Shown one piece after another: positions 46,963 to 56,614 of a stretch of DNA of 64,000 nucleotides. The stretch lies in contig NZ_JH165054.1 in the NCBI RefSeq assembly GCF_000227295.1, forward strand, positions 336,628 through 400,627, in the 5' to 3' direction. Each line of letters opens with the position of its first letter. Within the stretch, counting starts at the first letter, position 1. The position numbers and the translations under genes were made by a program. The notes beneath the pieces were generated by a model. It was not told the DNA's origin. It saw nothing but the letters and a program-made list of their open reading frames with translations, and did not search any database. The stretch comes from Cutibacterium avidum ATCC 25577. Its GTDB lineage: Bacteria > Actinomycetota > Actinomycetes > Propionibacteriales > Propionibacteriaceae.

Positions 46963-48318
46963 ATGACCATCACAGCCGAACGTCCCGTCACTGAACCCAG
47001 CGTCGAGGACCTCGCCGGAGTCTTCAACGATGTCAATTCTGCAGTGGGCGCCGCCCGCAGGGCCTTCGTCGCCTTCTCGGAGTGCTCCCTGGCCCAGCGC
47101 CGCGCCTTCGTCGACGCCGTCCGTGAGGCCGCGACCCAGCAGGACCGCCTGGAGTACATGGCCAGCGCAGCCGTCCAGGAGACCAGGATGGGCAACGCCC
47201 ATCACAAGGTGCTCAAGAACCGCTACGCTGCGACTCGCACTCCTGGTGTGGAGGACCTCGTCATGGAGGCCCATCAGGGTGATGACGGACTCACCACCCT
47301 CGAGTACAGCCCCTACGGGGTCATCGGCGCCATCACTCCGACGACCAACCCCACCGAAACCATCATCTGCAACACCATCGGCATGCTCTCGGCAGGTAAC
47401 ACCGTCGTCTTCAGCCCCCACCCGAGGGCCCGTCATCTCAGTGCCTGGCTGGTCGACGTCCTCAACCGCGCGATGATGGCAGCCGGCGCCCCCGCCAACC
47501 TCATCACCCTCATCGCGAACCCGACCCCGGAGACCACCAAGAAGCTCATCAGCCACCCGGACATCACGATGTTGGTGGCGACCGGTGGGCCGCAGATCGT
47601 CAATATGGTGCTCTCGAGCGGCAAGAAGGCCATCGGTGCCGGGTCGGGCAACCCGCCCGTCGTCGTCGACGAGACCGCCAATATTGCCAAGGCCGCCGCT
47701 GACATCGTCCAGGGGGCCAGCTTCGACAACAACCTGCCGTGCACTGCTGAGAAGGAGATGATCGTCGTCGCCTCGGTGCTGCCAGAGTTCATGGCCGCGC
47801 TGCAGGCCAATGGCGCCCAGATCATCAGCGATCGCGAGGATCTCGTCAAGCTGCGGTCCTTGCTGCTCGATCCCTCAGGCACCAAGCCCAACACCACGTG
47901 GGTGGGCCAGGATGCTCAGAAGATCCTGCGCGCAGCAGGCATCGAGCCCGAGCAGGACACCCGACTCATCACCATGATCACCGACCCGCTGGACCCCTTC
48001 GTCCAGGTCGAGATGCTCATGCCGGTCGTCCCGGTGGTGCCCGCCACCGATTATCTCGCCGCCATCGACCTGGCCGTGGAACTGGAGCACGGCAACCGCC
48101 ACACCGCGATCATGCACTCCAAGGACGTGTCGCGGCTCGACCTCATGGCCCGCCGCATCCAGACGACGATCTTCGTCAAGAACGGGCCGTCCTACGCCGG
48201 AATCGGCATCAACGGCGAGGGGTTCGCCACCTTCACCATCGCCGGACCGACCGGTGAGGGATTGACGTCGGCCCGCAGTTTCGCCCGTCGGCGTCGTTGC
48301 GTCCTGGACGCACATTGA
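46963..48318 (+). CDS. CoA-acylating aldehyde dehydrogenase (EutE/PduP type)
   Basis: 451 residues. It should oxidise acetaldehyde or propionaldehyde to the acyl-CoA, or the reverse, using NAD. SPYGVIGAITPTTNPTETII, VFSPHPRARHLS, LVATGGPQIV, the catalytic FDNNLPCTAEKE (Cys) and the end SFARRRRCVLDAH are EutE/PduP marks. The N-terminal extension that targets PduP to microcompartments is absent, and no shell-protein genes are near. AAGGAG precedes the ATG. Substrate chain length is not resolved. Confidence 0.9.
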   Translation: MTITAERPVTEPSVEDLAGVFNDVNSAVGAARRAFVAFSECSLAQRRAFVDAVREAATQQDRLEYMASAAVQETRMGNAHHKVLKNRYAATRTPGVEDLVMEAHQGDDGLTTLEYSPYGVIGAITPTTNPTETIICNTIGMLSAGNTVVFSPHPRARHLSAWLVDVLNRAMMAAGAPANLITLIANPTPETTKKLISHPDITMLVATGGPQIVNMVLSSGKKAIGAGSGNPPVVVDETANIAKAAADIVQGASFDNNLPCTAEKEMIVVASVLPEFMAALQANGAQIISDREDLVKLRSLLLDPSGTKPNTTWVGQDAQKILRAAGIEPEQDTRLITMITDPLDPFVQVEMLMPVVPVVPATDYLAAIDLAVELEHGNRHTAIMHSKDVSRLDLMARRIQTTIFVKNGPSYAGIGINGEGFATFTIAGPTGEGLTSARSFARRRRCVLDAH

Positions 48319-48345
48319 GCTGAGTGTCCTGGACGCACATCGAGC
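48301..48345 (+). repeat. Direct repeat at the end of the aldehyde dehydrogenase gene
   Basis: GTCCTGGACGCACATTGAGC (48301-48320) is repeated as GTCCTGGACGCACATCGAGC (48326-48345), 19 of 20 matching, separated by TGAGT. The first copy contains the stop codon; the period of 25 bases is out of frame. Confidence 0.8.
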
Positions 48346-48352
48346 CAACAGT

Positions 48353-48381
48353 CACCTGCGCCACTACTCCCAGCGCAGGTG
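48353..48381 (+). terminator. Terminator after aldehyde dehydrogenase
   Basis: CACCTGCGC and GCGCAGGTG form a perfect 9-bp stem with an 11-base loop, followed by CGTTTCTGG. Confidence 0.65.
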
Positions 48382-48413
48382 CGTTTCTGGTGGCACGTGC
48401 GTTGCCGGAACTG

Positions 48414-48746
48414 TCACCTCGTCAGGATGACGACGACCATGAGGGCTCCCAGCCCCAGCAGGAGCACCGAATCCACCCACCGTGCCCGTACTGCCAACAG
48501 TCCGGCGAGGTTGTCAGGCAACACAGCCCTCAGCACACCTCCCAGCAGCACCGAGGCAGCGAAGACCACCGCCCCGCGCCTCCAGTGCCCCGTCCCCATG
48601 ACAATTGCGGACGCGGCGACCCCCAGCAGACACACGGTCAACGCCCACCAGGACTCCAGGTGCCCCTTCGACGCGGCACGACGGTCACTGCGTCGCGGTC
48701 GTCGGGTGGCACCTCCGGTGGGCACATCAGCCGTCTGTCGGCTCAT
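48414..48746 (-). CDS. DUF3017 family small membrane protein
   Basis: 110 residues. A basic N-terminus ([15 protein letters not shown]) is followed by three membrane segments, [20 protein letters not shown], the [19 protein letters not shown] stretch and [19 protein letters not shown] small protein of this kind follows folD in many actinobacteria, which supports the DUF3017 call. Function is unknown. Its ATG overlaps the folD stop by 4 bases. Confidence 0.85.
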   Translation of the reverse strand: MSRQTADVPTGGATRRPRRSDRRAASKGHLESWWALTVCLLGVAASAIVMGTGHWRRGAVVFAASVLLGGVLRAVLPDNLAGLLAVRARWVDSVLLLGLGALMVVVILTR

Positions 48747-49606
48747 GAAGGATCCGTAGCGAGCCGCTCAGCCCTGTCGATGACGTTGGACAGCAGCATG
48801 GCGCGGGTCATCGGACCGACTCCGCCCGGGTTTGGGGAAACCCACGCGGCCTTTTCCCACACGTCAGGGGCGAAGTCTCCCTGGATCTTTCCCTCCGCCG
48901 ACCGCGACACACCGACGTCGACGAGCACAGCTCCTTCGCGGATCATGCTCGCATCAATGAGTCCCGGAGACCCGGCCGCGCCGACGATGATGTCGGCCTG
49001 CCGGGTGTGGTCAGCGAGGTTGCGGGTACCGGTGTGGCACAGGGTGACGGTGCAGTTCTCGGTACGCCGGGTCAACAGCAGTCCCAGCGGCCGACCAACC
49101 GTCGTGCCGCGGCCCACCACGCAGACGTTGGCTCCCGGCAGCTCGATCCCGTGCCGGGTCAACAGCTCGACGATCCCACGCGGGGTGCACGGCAACGGAG
49201 CCGGCTCGTTGAGTACCAGACGCCCCAGGGAGGCGGGGGTCAGACCGTCGGCGTCCTTGTCGGGATCAATGAGGTTTAGGGCCCAGTTGGTGTCAATGTG
49301 GCGAGGCAGCGGCAGCTGGACGATGTACCCGGTGCAGCGCGGATTGGCGTTGAGCCCACGAATCTCCTGAGCAAGATCCTCCGCCGTGACATCTCCCGGT
49401 AGGTCGACCCGAATCGACTCAATGCCCACCTGGGCACAGTCACGATGCTTGCCGGCAACGTATTGGTGCGACGCCGGATCGTCCCCGACGAGCACCGTTC
49501 CCAGCCCCGGGACAACTCCCTTGTCGCGTAGGACTGCCACAGTTTCGGCAAGCTCGGACTTGATGGCGGCGGCGGTGGCCTTGCCGTCGAGTTTCTGAGC
49601 GGTCAT
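48743..49606 (-). CDS. folD: Bifunctional methylenetetrahydrofolate dehydrogenase/cyclohydrolase
   Basis: 287 residues. It converts 5,10-methylene-THF to 10-formyl-THF via methenyl-THF with [24 protein letters not shown] (catalytic Lys in the YVAGK position), [26 protein letters not shown] (NADP fold; Thr where Ser is commoner) and [16 protein letters not shown] are standard. AAGGAGG precedes the ATG at 49606; the 34 residues before it in the frame are not conserved. It supplies 10-formyl-THF for purN/purH and purU. Confidence 0.95.
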   Translation of the reverse strand: MTAQKLDGKATAAAIKSELAETVAVLRDKGVVPGLGTVLVGDDPASHQYVAGKHRDCAQVGIESIRVDLPGDVTAEDLAQEIRGLNANPRCTGYIVQLPLPRHIDTNWALNLIDPDKDADGLTPASLGRLVLNEPAPLPCTPRGIVELLTRHGIELPGANVCVVGRGTTVGRPLGLLLTRRTENCTVTLCHTGTRNLADHTRQADIIVGAAGSPGLIDASMIREGAVLVDVGVSRSAEGKIQGDFAPDVWEKAAWVSPNPGGVGPMTRAMLLSNVIDRAERLATDPS

Positions 49607-49664
49607 GGATCCTCCTTGTGTCACGGCCTCAACAGGCCACCATCTTTCCACGAGACACGGTCCC

Positions 49665-50642
49665 TCACCGATCGACGACCGCGGTGACAACGTCAATGAC
49701 CCGATCAATGGTGTTCACGTCCATGACCGGCGGCAGGCTGACGAGATCGTCCGGCCACTCGACGTCCAGGTGACGCGGGCGATCCCAGTGCAACGGGCCG
49801 ACGACACCGACACCTCGCAATCTGTCAGCGATTTCCCCGGCATCCGGATGCTGAAGGACGACTGAACATGAAGCTCCCGGATTGACCACGCGGATCGCCC
49901 CCGTCCTGGACAGCCCGGCCACCACGTCGTCCCTGGTTCTTTCGACGAGCCGGGCGTACCCAGTCAGATCACACGCCTCGAACTCTCGACGTGCGTCGTC
50001 ATTGGGTGGTACTGGGGCCCAGCGCTCGTCAGCCAGGTCCTCCGCCGCCTCAAAGGTGACCAGTCCCCGTCGGGCCAGGAACTGTCGTCGTGCGGCCGTG
50101 AGAAGCTCATCCCCCTCATCGCGTGCTCCCACCAGACCCGACAGGTCGTGATCGGCTGTGACCCACGCCGTCTCGGGCAGGGGCAGGAGCTTCCGGATGC
50201 TGACGACGTCGACGTCAGCCGGTGACGACGATGGCCCCAGGAAGGAGTGGGTGCGATCGACGACCACGGGAATGCGGTTCCGTCGGGTTTCTTCGAGGAC
50301 GTCAGTCAAGGCCGAACCGGGCTGGATGCCAAAGGTCTCGCAGCTCAGCACCACCGGGTGTTCACGTCGTTGTCGACATGACGCGATGGTTGCGGCGACG
50401 GAGTCAGCGTCGGCCAGGAAATCGTCCCCGATCTCCACCCGTCGCACCCGGTACCCCTCCAATTGCCACGGAGTGACCATCGTCTGACAGCAGAACCATG
50501 GCACGACGAGGGTGTCCGCAGGAATCCAGCGGAACGGTGCGCCACCGAGACAGTAACCGTCACGAAGCCATCTGGCGGCCACGGCAGAGGCTTGACGCCC
50601 CAGTGCCACCCACGTCGTCACCGGCATGTCATCACCACACAT
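49665..50642 (-). CDS. DegT/aminotransferase-fold PLP-dependent protein, divergent
   Basis: 325 residues. [34 protein letters not shown] (Asp that would hold PLP) and [15 protein letters not shown] (candidate PLP Lys) follow the order of type I aminotransferases that resemble DegT/WecE. It is shorter than most such enzymes (about 380-400), mainly by lacking part of the C-terminal domain. No sugar-nucleotide or cell-wall genes are beside it, so the substrate is unknown. It could start at ATG 50642 or 50627. It lies 58 bases upstream of folD on the same strand and may be cotranscribed. Confidence 0.65.
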   Translation of the reverse strand: MCGDDMPVTTWVALGRQASAVAARWLRDGYCLGGAPFRWIPADTLVVPWFCCQTMVTPWQLEGYRVRRVEIGDDFLADADSVAATIASCRQRREHPVVLSCETFGIQPGSALTDVLEETRRNRIPVVVDRTHSFLGPSSSPADVDVVSIRKLLPLPETAWVTADHDLSGLVGARDEGDELLTAARRQFLARRGLVTFEAAEDLADERWAPVPPNDDARREFEACDLTGYARLVERTRDDVVAGLSRTGAIRVVNPGASCSVVLQHPDAGEIADRLRGVGVVGPLHWDRPRHLDVEWPDDLVSLPPVMDVNTIDRVIDVVTAVVDR

Positions 50643-50712
50643 TCACCAGCACTTCCCTCGCTGTTCACCGGCTACTCTCTCATCCTCCGACTCCTGCAGG
50701 TAGACCGGTGCC

Positions 50713-53154
50713 ATGCACACATCGCATTCTCGCCTCACCCGATTGGTGAGCGCCTCAGTTGCTGCCGGCATGGCTGCCTTCGGGTTCGTCGCGCCGATCG
50801 CAAGCCATGCCCAGCCCGACAACAAGCCCACACCTGGCGCATCCAGCAGCGCCAAGAAACACACCACCATCACCTCGACGAACGTTGCCAGCGGCAAGAT
50901 CAAGCACGTCTGGCTCATCATCCTGGAGAACAAGTCCTACGACGCCACCTTCTCCGGGCTCAACCAGAACTCCTACCTGTGGAAGGAGCTGCCGAAGCAG
51001 GGCGCTCTGCTCCCCCACTACTTCGGCACCGGCCACTACTCGCAGGACAACTACACCTCGATGGTCTCCGGACAGTCCGCCGAGATGGACCTCCAGTCCG
51101 ACTGCGACGTCGCCAACACCAGTTTCGGCTCGAACGCGTCGATCATCGACCGTCACACCGGCAAGGAGTTCGGGCGCGACGACAACTACGGTCAGGTTCT
51201 CTCGTTGGCCGGTCCGAACGCAGCCGACGGCAAGAACGGTTGCACCTACCCCAAGGACGTCCCCACCCTCTTCAACCAGTTCGATGCCGCCGGCGTCACG
51301 TGGAAGGGATACGCCCAGGACCTGCGCAACCACTCCGGACGCGAGGACGGCCTGGCTGGCTCCCCCGGCACCCTGGAGAACACCCCGGACAAGAACCCCA
51401 AGGCCATGAAGCCGACCGAGGAGGACAAGGCCAAGGGCATCACCTCCTTCACCGGCGCTCAGCCTGACGACCAATACGTCGCCAAACACTTCCCCTTCCC
51501 GTGGTTCCACTCCATCATTGGCAATGACGGCACTGGCAAGGACTCCTTGACCAGGCCGGCCGACGGTGGCATTCCGTCGGACTCCAAGCACATTGCCAAC
51601 GCCGACGACCCGTCCAACGGACTTCTCGCCGATCTGGCCAAGCCCGCGGACGAGGTGCCGGCCTTCAGCTGGATCACCCCGAACAACTGCTCGGACGCCC
51701 ACGACGCCACCTGTAAGGGCAACAACCTTTCTGGTCTCTTCGACGCCGACGGCAAGCCGGACTACTCCAAGCCGCTGAGCACCCCGCCGAAGAACCACAC
51801 CGGTGGCCTCTACGCCGCTGATCTGTGGCTGCGCTACTACATTCCGCTCATCGAGAAGTCGGATGCCTTCAAGGACGGTGGACTCATCGACGTCACCTTC
51901 GACGAGGCCAACCCACCCTTCACGAACATGTCGTTCAACAACGCCACCGATGACACCGACGTCGCGAAGGCCGCTCGCAAGGAGGAGCTGTACAACTACT
52001 CCCCGCAGACCATCAAGGATCTCGCGGAGGGGTACAAGAAGTACGATGCCAACACCTTCCCGAAGCCGTCCAAGATGTCGAAGAACTACGTCAAGGCCGA
52101 CCTCGCCGGACAGAACATCAACGGTGAGAACGTCGACTGGGAGCCGACCGGCCCGAACTCGACCCTCGAGACCGACGAGCACGGCAACCAGTTGTTCCCG
52201 GGACCGGGTGACAACGGTTACATCACCCGCCCGCCGTCCTGTGAGCAGGACACCGATCTGGTGAACGCCGACAAGTCCAACTGCGTGCACGGCGCCAAGA
52301 ACACCGGTGCCGGCTGGGGCTACTCCAAGGCCAAGACGATTGACGTCAGCAACACTGCTGGCACCTCCAAGCTGACCGGCAAGGTCACCGTCACCGATCT
52401 GGGTCGCAAGGTCACCGGCGAGGGCATCCCCGACGGTGCCCACGTCGGCAAGGTCGCCAACCAGGGCCCGAACATGGTCGCCGATCCCAAGGATGGTGTG
52501 ACGAACTCCTCCTTCGTCATCGTCGATGCCAACGACAAGCCTCTGAAGACCACCACCGACGTCACCTCGGTGACCTTGTCGGCAACTGGTGTCCCCGGCC
52601 ATCTGGCTGACGACGAGTCCCCGCTGGCCACCTTCAACGCCCAGGACGCCACCCCTGGCGGCGGCGCCACCGGTTCAGTGCTCATCTCCCCGTACATCAA
52701 GCCGGGAACCGTCTCGAACACCTACTACAACCACTTCTCATGGCTGCGCACCATGGAGGATCTCTTCGAGGTCTCCAAGGGCAATGACACCCGCGAGCTC
52801 GAGGCTGGCACTGTCTCCACCGGTCTCGATGGAGACGGCCACCTCGGTTTCGCTGCTCAGGCTGGTCTGGGGACCTTCGGCAAGGACGTCTTCAACAACC
52901 TGCCGACTGAGCCGAACCCGTCCGCCTCGGCCAGTGCATCCACGACCCCGTCCGCTGCCCCGACTGCCACCGCCACCAGGAGCACTGCCCCCGGCGCTGC
53001 TCCTGGTGACGACGGCAACGGTTCGCGCCCCAGCCTGCCGCGCACCGGTAATGGCGAGGTTTCCGACCCGGCTGCCACGGAGTCCGCAATTGCCGGTCTG
53101 GTCGTTGTCGGTGCCGCCGTCTCCGCCTGGGCCATCCGCCGCAAACGACGCTGA
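50713..53154 (+). CDS. LPXTG-anchored phosphoesterase (phospholipase C/acid phosphatase family)
   Basis: 813 residues with a signal peptide (about 1-33). The catalytic domain begins VWLIILENKSYDATFSG (metal site of PF04185-type phosphoesterases) and contains GTGHYSQDNYTSMVSGQSA, GLIDVTFDEANPPF and NTYYNHFSWLRTMEDLFEV. A beta-rich, Asp/Thr/Lys-rich segment of about 90 residues (about 540-640) is inserted before the last block. The C-terminus has a Ser/Ala/Thr/Pro spacer, SLPRTGNGE (LPXTG sortase signal), a membrane segment and IRRKRR. It should be covalently attached to the wall by a class E/A sortase. The target could be phospholipids, teichoic acid-like polymers or nucleotides; the sequence does not say. 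Confidence 0.88.
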   Translation: MHTSHSRLTRLVSASVAAGMAAFGFVAPIASHAQPDNKPTPGASSSAKKHTTITSTNVASGKIKHVWLIILENKSYDATFSGLNQNSYLWKELPKQGALLPHYFGTGHYSQDNYTSMVSGQSAEMDLQSDCDVANTSFGSNASIIDRHTGKEFGRDDNYGQVLSLAGPNAADGKNGCTYPKDVPTLFNQFDAAGVTWKGYAQDLRNHSGREDGLAGSPGTLENTPDKNPKAMKPTEEDKAKGITSFTGAQPDDQYVAKHFPFPWFHSIIGNDGTGKDSLTRPADGGIPSDSKHIANADDPSNGLLADLAKPADEVPAFSWITPNNCSDAHDATCKGNNLSGLFDADGKPDYSKPLSTPPKNHTGGLYAADLWLRYYIPLIEKSDAFKDGGLIDVTFDEANPPFTNMSFNNATDDTDVAKAARKEELYNYSPQTIKDLAEGYKKYDANTFPKPSKMSKNYVKADLAGQNINGENVDWEPTGPNSTLETDEHGNQLFPGPGDNGYITRPPSCEQDTDLVNADKSNCVHGAKNTGAGWGYSKAKTIDVSNTAGTSKLTGKVTVTDLGRKVTGEGIPDGAHVGKVANQGPNMVADPKDGVTNSSFVIVDANDKPLKTTTDVTSVTLSATGVPGHLADDESPLATFNAQDATPGGGATGSVLISPYIKPGTVSNTYYNHFSWLRTMEDLFEVSKGNDTRELEAGTVSTGLDGDGHLGFAAQAGLGTFGKDVFNNLPTEPNPSASASASTTPSAAPTATATRSTAPGAAPGDDGNGSRPSLPRTGNGEVSDPAATESAIAGLVVVGAAVSAWAIRRKRR

Positions 53155-53164
53155 GAGGTCGGGA

Positions 53165-53782
53165 ATGAGTAATCGTCACGCAATCGCCACGGACCTTCGC
53201 AGGGCTGTCGTCGTCGGTCTGTGCTCAGGTGTCGTCCTGATCTCGGGATGCTCGGCGTCTGGTCACGACGCTGCTTCGCCCGCGCCGTCGACCTCGGCCG
53301 AGGCTGGCAGCCCCGCCGAGCAGCTGGCTACCCAGTCCATGCCTTCCTGGTTGCCCTCGCAGAGCGTCCCGGGAACCGTCGTCGGAACCGTCCAGAAGCC
53401 GGCCCTCTCCTATCAGGGAGTCGAGGTCAAGGTGAACCTTGACCGTGGCAACTCGGTGGTCATGAACGTCAACGGTCCCACTGCCCCGCCTGGAACGAAG
53501 GTTGGCGCGGAGGAAGCAGACCTCACGTGGACGGTGACGGTCTCCGAGGCGACCGGGACGGTTCCGCTGTCGGTCAAGCAGTTCAACGTCCAGGACGAAG
53601 CCGGTGAGTACCACTGGGCACAGCCGGTCAAGGGATCGACGATTCCCACCAAGATCGACAAGGGACAGAAGGTGACCTTCAAGATCCACGCCATTGCCTC
53701 CTCGGGCGAGGGCATGGTTCGCTGGGCACCTGACGGCAAGCGCGTCGTCGCCCTGTGGGATTACATCGCTGAGCTCGACTGA
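53165..53782 (+). CDS. Lipoprotein of unknown function beside the LPXTG phosphoesterase
   Basis: 205 residues. The signal peptide VVVGLCSGVVLISGC ends with a lipobox Cys. A Ser/Ala/Pro-rich linker follows and then a single beta-sandwich-like domain from about residue 70 (VVGTVQKPALSYQGVEVKVN to RVVALWDYIAEL). No family is recognised. It follows the phosphoesterase by 10 bases, with GAGAGGT before the ATG, so the two secreted proteins are cotranscribed and probably act together at the cell surface. Confidence 0.8.
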   Translation: MSNRHAIATDLRRAVVVGLCSGVVLISGCSASGHDAASPAPSTSAEAGSPAEQLATQSMPSWLPSQSVPGTVVGTVQKPALSYQGVEVKVNLDRGNSVVMNVNGPTAPPGTKVGAEEADLTWTVTVSEATGTVPLSVKQFNVQDEAGEYHWAQPVKGSTIPTKIDKGQKVTFKIHAIASSGEGMVRWAPDGKRVVALWDYIAELD

Positions 53783-53801
53783 CCTTCCCGAAGAACCACG
53801 C

Positions 53802-53830
53802 GGGGCCCGGACCATCATGGTCCGGGCCCC
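53802..53830 (+). terminator. Terminator after the phosphoesterase-lipoprotein operon
   Basis: GGGGCCCGGACC and GGTCCGGGCCCC form a perfect 12-bp stem with an ATCAT loop, followed by TTCAC. Confidence 0.75.
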
Positions 53831-53846
53831 TTCACGTGTCGTTGGT

Positions 53847-53902
53847 CCTCGAGCTGACCCTTACACCGAGACAGACATCTCGGTGTAAGGGTCAGCTCGA
53901 GG
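53847..53902. terminator. Perfect 25-bp inverted repeat, probable purH-side terminator
   Basis: 53847-53871 is the exact reverse complement of 53878-53902, with a 6-base CAGACA loop. It lies 8 bases beyond the purH stop on the minus strand. Both strands lack a T-run. It is unusually long and perfect for a terminator here. Confidence 0.8.
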
Positions 53903-53910
53903 AGCCGGGA

Positions 53911-55461
53911 TCAGTGGAAGAAGTGCCTCGTTCCAGTGAGGTAGAGAGCGACGCCAGCCTTACGGCAGGCCTCGATGGTCTCGTCGTCACGAATCGATCC
54001 GCCCGGCTCGACGATGGCCTTGACATTGGCATCGATGAGGACCTGAGGACCGTCGGCAAAGGGGAAGAAGGCGTCGGATGCGGCCACCGATCCGGCGGCG
54101 CGATCACCGGCCCGCTCCACGGCCAGACGGCATGAGTCGACGCGGTTGACCTGACCCATGCCGACGCCGACCGAGGCTCCGCCATGGGCCAGGAGGATGG
54201 CGTTGGACTTCACCGAGCGGCAGGCCTTCCACGCGAAGAGCAGATCGGCCAGGGTGGCATCGTCGACGGCCTCACCAGCCGCGAGGGTCCACTGGCTCGG
54301 GTCGTCACCCTCGGCCTGGAAGACGTCCGCCTCCATGGCCAGCAGCCCACCGTCGATCTGGCGCAGCTCCCAGCAGGCCACCTCGGGCGCGGGTGCCTCC
54401 AGCAGGCGGATGTTCTTCTTGCGGGACAGGATCTCCACGGCCCCGTCATCGTATCCGGGAGCGACGACAACCTCGGTGAAGATCTCGGCGACCTGCTCGG
54501 CCATCGCGACACTGACTGGGCGGTTGGTGGCGATGACGCCGCCGAAGGCGCTCAGCGAGTCACAGGCGTGGGCCTTGCGATGGGCCTCGGCAATGTCCGA
54601 ACCGGTGGCGATGCCGCACGGATTGGAGTGCTTGATGACGGCGACGCACGGCTCCTCGAAGTCGAAGGCGGCGCGACGGGCCGAGTTGGTGTCAACGTAG
54701 TTGTTGTAGCTCATGGCCTTGCCATGCAGCTGCCGAGCTCCGGCCAGACCGGGCTCGCCGGGGCTCTGGTAGACCGCAGCAGCTTGGTGGGAGTTCTCGC
54801 CGTAGCGCAGCGGATGGATAAGCTCACCAGTCATGCCGACGAAGGCCGGCACTCCCTCGCCGGAGACCCCGTTGCGAGTGGCGAACCAGGTGGCCACCGC
54901 GACGTCGTAGGCAGCGGTGTGGGCGAATGCTCGGGCTGCCAGGACGCGACGCTCCTCGCCGGTGTAGCCGCCCTCGGACAGGGCTCGGGCGAGGTCCTCG
55001 TACTGGTCAGGGTTGGTGACGACGGCAACGCTCGCGTGATTCTTGGCGGCCGCGCGGACCATCGACGGGCCACCGATGTCGATCTTCTCGATGCACTCGT
55101 CGAAATCTCCCCCGCGCGCCACAGTCTCGGAGAAGGGGTAGAGGTTGCACACCACGAGGTCGAAAGGTTTGACGTCGAGCTCGGCCAGCTGATCACGATG
55201 GGACTCCAGTCGGCGATCAGCAAGGATGCCGGCGTGAATCTTCGGGTGGAGGGTCTTGACGCGACCGTCGAGGCACTCCGAGAATCCGGTGACCTCACTG
55301 ACCTCGGTCACCGTCACCCCGTGGGAGGCCAGCTCCTTGGCGGTCGAGCCGGTCGAGACGACCTCGACCTTGGCGTCGATGAGGGCCTTGGCCAACTGGC
55401 CAAGGCCAGACTTGTCATAGACGGAGACGAGGGCTCGACGGACGGGTTGACGTTCACTCAC
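53911..55461 (-). CDS. purH: Bifunctional AICAR transformylase / IMP cyclohydrolase
   Basis: 516 residues. It catalyses the last two steps to IMP, using 10-formyl-THF. The N-terminal cyclohydrolase domain starts [20 protein letters not shown] and has [20 protein letters not shown] and VVCNLYPF; the C-terminal transformylase domain has [26 protein letters not shown] (catalytic His), [12 protein letters not shown] and [16 protein letters not shown] 55461 overlaps the purN stop by 4 bases (GTGA). It is last in the apparent ribD-to-purH transcript. Confidence 0.97.
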   Translation of the reverse strand: MSERQPVRRALVSVYDKSGLGQLAKALIDAKVEVVSTGSTAKELASHGVTVTEVSEVTGFSECLDGRVKTLHPKIHAGILADRRLESHRDQLAELDVKPFDLVVCNLYPFSETVARGGDFDECIEKIDIGGPSMVRAAAKNHASVAVVTNPDQYEDLARALSEGGYTGEERRVLAARAFAHTAAYDVAVATWFATRNGVSGEGVPAFVGMTGELIHPLRYGENSHQAAAVYQSPGEPGLAGARQLHGKAMSYNNYVDTNSARRAAFDFEEPCVAVIKHSNPCGIATGSDIAEAHRKAHACDSLSAFGGVIATNRPVSVAMAEQVAEIFTEVVVAPGYDDGAVEILSRKKNIRLLEAPAPEVACWELRQIDGGLLAMEADVFQAEGDDPSQWTLAAGEAVDDATLADLLFAWKACRSVKSNAILLAHGGASVGVGMGQVNRVDSCRLAVERAGDRAAGSVAASDAFFPFADGPQVLIDANVKAIVEPGGSIRDDETIEACRKAGVALYLTGTRHFFH

Positions 55462-56087
55462 TGTGGATCCTTCCGGGACGGTTCGGTGCCGAGTTCTTGC
55501 GTACCGGGGCGAGCCCCGGCAAGTTCTGTGACGACTTCGACGAGCATCTCTCGTTCCTCCACCTTGATACGTTCATGGAGGGACTCGACGGTGTCGTCGG
55601 CCCGGACGGGCACGGCCCGCTGGGCAAGGATCCGACCGGTGTCGACCCCGGCGTCGACTACGAAGACGGTGGCACCGGTGATCTTGACTCCGTAGTCCAG
55701 AGCATCGCGGGGACCGTGGATCCCGGGGAAGGACGGCAGCAAGGCCGGATGGGAATTGATGGTGCGGCCCCCGAAACGATCCAGGAAGGTCGTCCCGAGC
55801 AGCTTCATGAAGCCAGCACAGACGACCAGGTCAGGATCGAACCGGGAGACGTCGTCGGTCAGTCGCGCGTCCCAGGCCTCCCTCATGGTGACCCGCTGGT
55901 CGGCGTCGGCCCTGGGGAGGGGCTCGGCAAAGGTGGGGATGCCGGCCTTCTCGGCTCGTTGCAGGGCGACGGCGCCAGGCTGGTCGGAGCCGACGGCGAC
56001 GATGGTCACCTCTTCGGGCAGGTTGTCGATGAGGGATTGCAACAGGGTTCCGGTGCCCGAGACGAGCACGACAACACGAACGGTCAC
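55458..56087 (-). CDS. purN: Phosphoribosylglycinamide formyltransferase (PurN)
   Basis: 209 residues. It formylates GAR with 10-formyl-THF in purine synthesis. [17 protein letters not shown] at the start, [18 protein letters not shown] region (here [18 protein letters not shown], with Asn and His of the active site), and [16 protein letters not shown] with the catalytic Asp are diagnostic. The start is GTG, preceded by GGTGGGGG. Only 9 bases separate it from the ribH stop, with no hairpin between, so it is probably cotranscribed with the rib genes. Confidence 0.95.
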   Translation of the reverse strand: MTVRVVVLVSGTGTLLQSLIDNLPEEVTIVAVGSDQPGAVALQRAEKAGIPTFAEPLPRADADQRVTMREAWDARLTDDVSRFDPDLVVCAGFMKLLGTTFLDRFGGRTINSHPALLPSFPGIHGPRDALDYGVKITGATVFVVDAGVDTGRILAQRAVPVRADDTVESLHERIKVEEREMLVEVVTELAGARPGTQELGTEPSRKDPQ

Positions 56088-56096
56088 GCCCCCACC

Positions 56097-56612
56097 CTAA
56101 GCCCTCAAGGCCTGTGTGGGGCGCGAGGCTGTGACGGCGGACAGGGCCGTGAAGGTGGCGACTGCGGCTTGAGCGGCCTCATGTCCCTTGTCCTCGTGGG
56201 ATCCTTCCAGCCCCGCGCGGTCGAGAGCCTGGGCATCGTCATCGCAGGTCAGGACGCCAAATCCGATGGGGGTCCTGGTGCGTACGGCGACATCCGTGAT
56301 GCCCCGCGTGGCGGCGTCGCAGACGTAGTCGAAGTGCGGGGTTCCTCCCCGGATGACCACGCCGAGGGCAACGAGGGCGTCGAAGCGGCCGGCGAGGGCG
56401 GCACAGGCCACCGGGAGTTCGAAGGATCCCGGCACTCTGACGACGACGGGATCGTCCACCCCTGCGTCGGCCAGGCCACGCAGGGCACCGGCAAGCAGGC
56501 CATTCATGACCTTGTCATGCCATTGCGATGCGACGACGGCGACCTGAAGGCCACTGCCGTCGAGGTTGCTGAGGTCAGGGGCAGCAGGTCCCACATTGGT
56601 ACGAGAGCTCAT
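56097..56612 (-). CDS. ribH: 6,7-dimethyl-8-ribityllumazine synthase
   Basis: 171 residues. It condenses 3,4-dihydroxybutanone phosphate with aminoribityl-uracil to lumazine. [47 protein letters not shown] (catalytic His) and [19 protein letters not shown] are typical. AAGGAG lies 7 bases before the ATG at 56612; an ATG at 56618 is too close to it. It ends 9 bases before purN. Confidence 0.95.
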   Translation of the reverse strand: MSSRTNVGPAAPDLSNLDGSGLQVAVVASQWHDKVMNGLLAGALRGLADAGVDDPVVVRVPGSFELPVACAALAGRFDALVALGVVIRGGTPHFDYVCDAATRGITDVAVRTRTPIGFGVLTCDDDAQALDRAGLEGSHEDKGHEAAQAAVATFTALSAVTASRPTQALRA

Positions 56613-56614
56613 GA

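Noticed and set aside
46963-48318. Part of a propanediol/ethanolamine microcompartment operon
   Set aside because: No shell, diol dehydratase or ammonia-lyase genes are present and the encapsulation peptide is missing.
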